A stretch of DNA of 9,162 nt from an uncultured Clostridia bacterium (GTDB lineage Bacteria; Bacillota; Clostridia; Oscillospirales; Oscillospiraceae): NCBI GenBank assembly GCA_945918815.1, contig CAMEIU010000083.1, positions 1 to 9,162 on the forward strand, written 5' to 3'. The position numbers and the translations under genes were made by a program. Below are positions 5,407 through 9,162 of the stretch, one piece after another; positions within the stretch are counted from its first letter, which is position 1; each line of letters opens with the position of its first letter. A model generated the notes under the pieces. The model searched no databases. It had not been told where the DNA came from and was given only the letters and a program-made list of their open reading frames with translations.

Positions 5407-6171
5407 TCATTCCGGATAATAGCAGGGCAGATGCAGCTCTTGGAACCGCTTCATCCATTCCTCATCGGGCCTGGCGTTGGTGACCACGGCCTGGACGTTT
5501 TGCAGGGGGGCGATCTCCACAAAGGAGACCTTGTCAAATTTGCTGCTGTCCAATGCCAGAATGGTCTGCCGGGCGGCGCGGATCATGGCCTGCTTGGCCA
5601 GGGCGTGGGATTCGGCGGAATCCGTGATCCCGGCCGCCGGGTCGATGCCCTTGCAGGAGAGGATGGCCTTGTCCACATGGTACTTGGAGAGCATCTCCGG
5701 CACCTGGTGGCCCACCAGGGCCAGGGAGTCCGGCCGGAGGCGGCCGCCGGTGGACAGGATGGTCCAGCCCTCCAGGTTGGCCAGCTCCATGACGATCTCC
5801 ACGGAGTTGGTGATGATGGTCAGATTCTTTTTGTCCTTCAGATGCTTGGCGATATACAGAGCGGTGGAGCTGTCGTCCAGCATCAGGTGGTCGCCGTCCT
5901 CCACCATGGATTGGACAATCTCGGCGATGGCGGTTTTGGCGTCCACGTTGGTCTTGTTGCGGATGGTGTAGCTCAGGTCGGTCTTGGTGCTGTTGCCCCA
6001 GATGGCGCCGCCGTAGGTCTTGGTGGCGTAGCCCTCCTTCTCCAGCTTGTCCAGGTCCCGGCGGATGGTCTCCTCCGTGACGCCGTAATGGGCGGCCAGC
6101 TCGCTGACCAGGACCCGCTGCTCCGCCCGCAGCTTGTTCAGGATCTCATTCTTTCGTTCGATTGCAAGCAT
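5407..6171 (-). CDS. DeoR-family transcriptional repressor
   Basis: A DNA-binding regulator that normally releases DNA on binding a phosphorylated sugar intermediate. Residues 1-57 form the DeoR winged helix-turn-helix (MLAIERKNEILNKL, LVSELAAHYGVTEETIRRDLDKLEKEG, TYGGA). Residues from about 75 to 230 form the DeoRC sensor domain, with LDDSSTA at 98-104 (equivalent to the phosphate-binding DxGST-type loop), ITNS, LSTGGRLRPDSLALVG and ILSCKGID. The start at 6171 gives 254 residues, the usual size, with AGGGAG in the leader 7-8 bases upstream; an upstream in-frame ATG at 6210 would lie just past the predicted transcript start and adds a non-conserved leader. The gene has its own strong promoter. 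No sugar kinase, PTS or aldolase gene adjoins it, so its target operon is not evident. It is transcribed away from the MBOAT gene across a divergent spacer, which it could also regulate. Confidence 0.94.
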   Translation of the reverse strand: MLAIERKNEILNKLRAEQRVLVSELAAHYGVTEETIRRDLDKLEKEGYATKTYGGAIWGNSTKTDLSYTIRNKTNVDAKTAIAEIVQSMVEDGDHLMLDDSSTALYIAKHLKDKKNLTIITNSVEIVMELANLEGWTILSTGGRLRPDSLALVGHQVPEMLSKYHVDKAILSCKGIDPAAGITDSAESHALAKQAMIRAARQTILALDSSKFDKVSFVEIAPLQNVQAVVTNARPDEEWMKRFQELHLPCYYPE

Positions 6172-6221
6172 GTTGACACTCCCTTTGACTGGAAGATTGA
6201 AAAACCACACAAATCAACATA

Positions 6222-6250
6222 ATTATAGCATGGGCTTTTTGGGATTGCAA
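6222..6250 (-). promoter_or_regulatory. Strong sigma-A promoter of deoR with extended -10
   Basis: On the minus strand, TTGCAA (complement of 6245-6250), a 17-base spacer, and perfect TATAAT (complement of 6222-6227) preceded by TGC, an extended -10. The transcript would start near 6215, about 44 bases before the deoR ATG at 6171. Confidence 0.85.
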
Positions 6251-6442
6251 GAGCGGCGGAGAAAACGAAGCGGCAGGAGAAAAATGTTATGTTAATTAAA
6301 TCCAGCCGCGCCGGAATTTGGCAGACCGGCTGTTCTGTATCCAAATCTATCATATTTGTAACGAAATTGTCATATATTCCATGGAAAAGTTTACAGATTT
6401 CATACAAAACGAAATCAATGTCGATTCAACTCGAAAAAGCCC

Positions 6443-6471
6443 TTGCAAAAGCGGGAAGAGTCTGATAGATT
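6443..6471 (+). promoter_or_regulatory. Candidate promoter of the MBOAT/DHHW operon
   Basis: TTGCAA (6443-6448), a 17-base spacer, and TAGATT (6466-6471), preceded by TGA as an extended -10. The predicted start is near 6478, only about 40 bases before the MBOAT ATG. Confidence 0.6.
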
Positions 6472-6474
6472 ATA

Positions 6475-6516
6475 AAGGAAAAAATTATGTAAATGATTTT
6501 TGCTCTGGGGTTTTGA
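6475..6516 (+). promoter_or_regulatory. Leader with start-stop codon pair and 7-codon mini-ORF
   Basis: AAAGGA at 6475-6480 is the only fair ribosome site in front of the MBOAT gene, but the first ATG after it (6487) is followed directly by TAA, giving ATGTAA. A second ATG at 6493 encodes MIFALGF and stops at TGA 6514-6516, four bases before the MBOAT ATG at 6521. This arrangement could allow re-initiation or translational coupling. The sequence is seen; the role is inferred. Confidence 0.4.
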
Positions 6517-6520
6517 CGCT

Positions 6521-7945
6521 ATGGTATTTTCCAGCCTGATTTTTCTCTTTCTGTTTCTGCCAATCTGTCTGGCGGTCTATTGCTGCGTCCGGGGGACCAA
6601 GGCCAGGAATGTGGTATTGGTTCTGTTCAGCCTGGCCTTTTATGCCTGGGGAGAGCCGGTCTATGTGCTGCTCTTGATCGCCTCGGCTTCCTTCAACTAC
6701 GGCATGGGCCGCTGGATGGGCCGCTGGGAAGGGCGGTCCAAGGGAAAGCGGTGGCTGCTGGCGTTGTCCGTGGCGGTGAATCTGGCGGCTCTGGCGGTGT
6801 TCAAATACGCCGGGCTTTTTGTGGAGACCTTCAACCAACTGACCGGCCTGGGGGTCCCCGTGCCGCAGATCTCCCTGCCCATCGGCATTTCCTTCTATAC
6901 GTTTCAGGCCCTGTCCTATGTGGTGGACGTCTACCGCGGCCAGGTGAAGGTCCAGCGGTCCTGGCTCAGGTTCCTGCTGTACATCTCCCTGTTCCCGCAG
7001 CTGATTGCCGGACCCATCGTCCGCTACGCCGACATCGAGGCCCAGCTGGAGGAACGCCATTCCTCCCGGGAGGACGTGTTCTACGGCCTGCTGCGGTTCT
7101 GCACAGGCCTGGGCAAGAAGATCCTCATCGCCGACTACGCCTACGGCGTCTGTGCCCAGCTGCTGGACGGCTCTCTGGCCTCCGCCACCACCGTGGGCAC
7201 CTGGCTGGGCGTCCTGATGTTTGCCTTCCAGATCTATTTCGATTTCTCCGGCTACTCCGACATGGCCATCGGCCTGGGCCGCATGTTCGGCTTCAAGTAT
7301 AACGAGAACTTCAATCTGCCCTATATGTCCAAGTCCATCACCGAGTTCTGGCGGCGGTGGCATATCTCCCTGGGCTCCTTCTTCCGGGACTATGTGTACA
7401 TCCCCTTGGGCGGCAACCGGCGGCACCGCTGGCTGAACCTGCTGGTCACCTGGGCATTGACGGGATTGTGGCACGGCGCCAGCTGGAACTTCCTGCTGTG
7501 GGGCCTGTACTTCTTTGTGCTGCTGGCCATCGAAAAGCCGCTGCTGCCCCATGTGCGGAACACGCCCAAGCTTCTGCGGCAGCTGGTCACCATGATCCTG
7601 GTGGTCGTCGGCTGGACCATCTTCTACTTCACGGATTTCGGCCGCCTGGGCCAGGCGTTTCAGGCCATGTTCGGCATGGCGGGCGGCGGCCTGATCAGCG
7701 GCCAGGTCCGCATCATGCTGGTCAACAATCTGCCGCTGCTGCTGGTGTGCATCCTGGGCGCGTCGCCGCTGCCCCGGGTCATCGGCGACTGGTTCGGCAT
7801 GCTCTGCGCCGGAGAGGATCAGGGCGGCTGGAAGCAGAAGACCTATGTGATCGTGTGCTTCGTCTACTGCGCGGCCCTTCTGGCCCTGTCCACCGTTTCC
7901 CTGGTGGGCAGCGGGTTCAGCGCGTTTTTGTACTATCGATTCTAA
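6521..7945 (+). CDS. MBOAT-family O-acyltransferase (AlgI/DltB-like)
   Basis: A polytopic membrane enzyme that passes acyl groups, usually acetyl, across the membrane for O-acylation of an extracellular polymer. The 474-residue product has the family's typical MVFSSLIFLFLFLP start, which fixes the ATG at 6521 over an upstream in-frame TTG at 6500. It has many hydrophobic segments and the MBOAT landmarks ISFYTFQALSYVVDVYRG, LFPQLIAGPIVRY, FDFSGYSDMAIGLG, EFWRRWHISLGSFFRDYVYIPLGG (His281) and TGLWHGASWNFLLWG with the catalytic His318. Its own ribosome site is poor; see the leader feature. It is followed after 16 bases by a DHHW-family protein, the usual partner that takes the acyl group to the polymer outside the cell. 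The pairing supports polysaccharide acetylation, but the acceptor is unknown because no polymer-synthesis genes are in view. A DltB role is less likely without dltA, dltC and dltD. Confidence 0.95.
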   Translation: MVFSSLIFLFLFLPICLAVYCCVRGTKARNVVLVLFSLAFYAWGEPVYVLLLIASASFNYGMGRWMGRWEGRSKGKRWLLALSVAVNLAALAVFKYAGLFVETFNQLTGLGVPVPQISLPIGISFYTFQALSYVVDVYRGQVKVQRSWLRFLLYISLFPQLIAGPIVRYADIEAQLEERHSSREDVFYGLLRFCTGLGKKILIADYAYGVCAQLLDGSLASATTVGTWLGVLMFAFQIYFDFSGYSDMAIGLGRMFGFKYNENFNLPYMSKSITEFWRRWHISLGSFFRDYVYIPLGGNRRHRWLNLLVTWALTGLWHGASWNFLLWGLYFFVLLAIEKPLLPHVRNTPKLLRQLVTMILVVVGWTIFYFTDFGRLGQAFQAMFGMAGGGLISGQVRIMLVNNLPLLLVCILGASPLPRVIGDWFGMLCAGEDQGGWKQKTYVIVCFVYCAALLALSTVSLVGSGFSAFLYYRF

Positions 7946-7961
7946 GGGGGAGGCTGGCGAC

Positions 7962-9162
7962 GTGAAAAAGCTCTATACAGTTCTGCTGGCCATCCTGCTC
8001 TCGGTGATGCTGGGGGTGGGAATCTGGTCCCTGGTGGATGTGGACGCCACGGAATCGAAGCTGGAAAACCGGCGGCTGTCGGAGAAACCGGCCTTCACCT
8101 GGGCGTCTCTGCTGGACGGCAGCTATATTTCCCAGCTGGAGACCTACTATTCCGACACCTTCCCCGGCCGGGACACCCTTTTGAAGCTCAACAAGCAGCT
8201 CAATCAGTTCTATTATTATTCCGGCTCCAGCCAGGAGAACCTGCTGGTGCTGGACTATCAGGGCGGCGCGGAGCACGGCGGCGAGGCATTGAAGCACCCC
8301 GACGACGTGCCGGAGGTCCCGGAGACGCCGGAGGTTCCGGCCCAGGAGCCCCAGGACCCGGAGGAGGTTCCGGTCAGCGTAACGGAGCCGGAGCCGGAAC
8401 CGGAGCCCCAGCCCCAGCCGGAGCCGGAACCGGAGGATGAGGATTACACCTCCGCCGGAGGCGGCAACATCATCATCACCGGCGACCGGGCCATGGACAT
8501 TCCTACGGCCTCCAACGACATCATCCTCCGCTACGCCGGAGCCGTGAATCAGCTCCACCAGGTCCTGGGCGATGACGTGCAGGTGATCTCCCTCCTGACG
8601 CCCAATTCCAGCGAATTTTACGCCCCGTCGGATTTTGCCACGGCGGACCATGACCAGGAGGCCATGATTCAATTGTGCTATGGGGCCATGGATCCGGACA
8701 TCGTCACGGTCAACGCCTATGACGCCCTGGCGGCCCATAGGGACGAATACATCTATTTCCGTACGGACCACCATTGGACAGCCCTGGGCGCCTACTACGC
8801 CTACACGGCCTTCTGCCAGGCCATGGATCTGGATGTGGTTTCCCTGGCGGACTTTACAACCGGCATCTATGGGAACTTCGTCGGCTCCATGTACACCGCC
8901 ACCTCCGCCTATCCCCAGAGCGCGGTCCTCCAGGAGAATCCCGACACCCTGACCTACTATCTGCCCCTGGTGGAGACCCACGCCAAGTACTACGCCGACG
9001 CGGATCTGGAGAACTCCACCGGCTACCCGGTCAGCGTGGTCTATCAGAGCCTGGAGGAATCCCAGAGCAACAAATACCTCTGCTTCGTCGGCGGCGACCA
9101 TCCGGTGACGGTCATCGAGACCGCTGCGGAGGGCCCGGTCTGCCTGGTGCTGAAGGACTCCT
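7962..9162 (+). CDS. DHHW / AlgX-like exported acyl-transfer protein, 3' end outside window
   Basis: The frame stays open for 400 codons to the window end. Start GTG 7962 has GGGGGAGG at 7946-7953, 8 bases upstream and 16 bases after the MBOAT stop. Residues 1-27 have a KK head and a hydrophobic helix (signal anchor or signal peptide), so the rest should lie outside the membrane. Next come ENRRLSEKPAF and a DTFPGRD segment, which are family landmarks. A Pro/Glu-rich stretch (113-161, with PEPEPEPQPQPEPEPE) follows, then the catalytic region with DHHW at 269-272 in TDHHWTALGAYYAY. The last codons read LVLKDS; by analogy with AlgX/AlgJ proteins, where the Asp-x-His precedes the Ser, Ser400 may be the nucleophile of a permuted SGNH site. 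The likely role is to transfer acetyl groups supplied by the MBOAT protein onto a surface polymer. The Pro/Glu insert is unusual in length. Confidence 0.88.
   Translation, partial: MKKLYTVLLAILLSVMLGVGIWSLVDVDATESKLENRRLSEKPAFTWASLLDGSYISQLETYYSDTFPGRDTLLKLNKQLNQFYYYSGSSQENLLVLDYQGGAEHGGEALKHPDDVPEVPETPEVPAQEPQDPEEVPVSVTEPEPEPEPQPQPEPEPEDEDYTSAGGGNIIITGDRAMDIPTASNDIILRYAGAVNQLHQVLGDDVQVISLLTPNSSEFYAPSDFATADHDQEAMIQLCYGAMDPDIVTVNAYDALAAHRDEYIYFRTDHHWTALGAYYAYTAFCQAMDLDVVSLADFTTGIYGNFVGSMYTATSAYPQSAVLQENPDTLTYYLPLVETHAKYYADADLENSTGYPVSVVYQSLEESQSNKYLCFVGGDHPVTVIETAAEGPVCLVLKDS

Larger units (their letters stand above)
6172..6520. other. Divergent spacer between deoR and the MBOAT gene
   Basis: A 349-base spacer, clearly richer in A+T than the flanking genes. 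It carries the deoR promoter on the minus strand, a candidate MBOAT promoter on the plus strand, and a leader with two tiny reading frames just before the MBOAT start. Between about 6260 and 6440 I see only a weak hairpin (GCCGG 6310-6314 / CCGGC 6326-6330) and TCGA-type dyads, and no convincing gene. Confidence 0.6.

Noticed and set aside
5431..6222. Plus-strand open frame over deoR
   Set aside because: Antisense shadow of a full-length DeoR regulator.
6318..6539. Plus-strand 73-codon frame in the divergent spacer
   Set aside because: It starts at a TTG without a ribosome site, runs over the predicted MBOAT promoter and into the MBOAT start, and resembles no family.
7917..9101. Minus-strand open frame of 394 codons over the DHHW gene
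   Set aside because: Low-complexity Leu/Arg/Gly product from reading the Pro/Glu-rich region backwards; the plus-strand DHHW frame is the real gene.

Overview
The window looks like chromosomal DNA from a GC-rich member of the Clostridia, most likely the Oscillospiraceae and relatives. That is inferred from the GC-rich codon use, strong AGGAGG-type ribosome sites, a Firmicutes-type CIRCE heat-shock operator, a compact folate operon, and an MBOAT/DHHW protein pair of the kind common in gut Firmicutes. I see no phage, plasmid, transposase, CRISPR, tRNA or rRNA.

Layout. Positions 1-2999 (+) hold the 3' part of a folate operon: folE (cut by the window edge), an HD-domain hydrolase, folP, a fused folB-folK, and folA. 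Most genes overlap by a few bases, so they are probably translationally coupled. Together they cover GTP to 7,8-dihydroneopterin triphosphate, the pterin aldolase and pyrophosphokinase steps, dihydropteroate synthesis, and dihydrofolate reduction. The Nudix-type phosphatase usually needed after FolE is not visible; the HD protein sits exactly where that activity would be expected. Positions 3000-3240 contain a 172-bp imperfect inverted-repeat (MITE-like) element and then a terminator. Positions 3315-3515 (+) encode a 66-residue single-pass membrane protein of unknown function with its own strong terminator. Positions 3563-4507 (+) carry a promoter and a short metal-dependent amidohydrolase.

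On the minus strand follow an Hsp20 chaperone (4691-5119) with a perfect CIRCE/HrcA operator upstream (5247-5273), and a DeoR-family repressor (5407-6171) with a near-consensus promoter. A 349-bp AT-richer divergent spacer separates deoR from a plus-strand pair: an MBOAT O-acyltransferase (6521-7945) and a DHHW/AlgX-like exported protein (7962 to beyond the window end). This pair probably O-acetylates a surface polysaccharide. The second protein has a long Pro/Glu-rich segment between its membrane anchor and its catalytic region.

The spacers carry several copies of a short GTAGGG-headed hairpin and other palindromic fragments, which suggests a REP/MITE-like family scattered in this genome. 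I found no clear unknown multi-gene system. The points most worth a second look are the HD protein as a candidate missing pterin phosphatase, the repeat family, the placement of CIRCE, the AUGUAA/mini-ORF leader before the MBOAT gene, and the Pro/Glu-rich insert in the DHHW protein.
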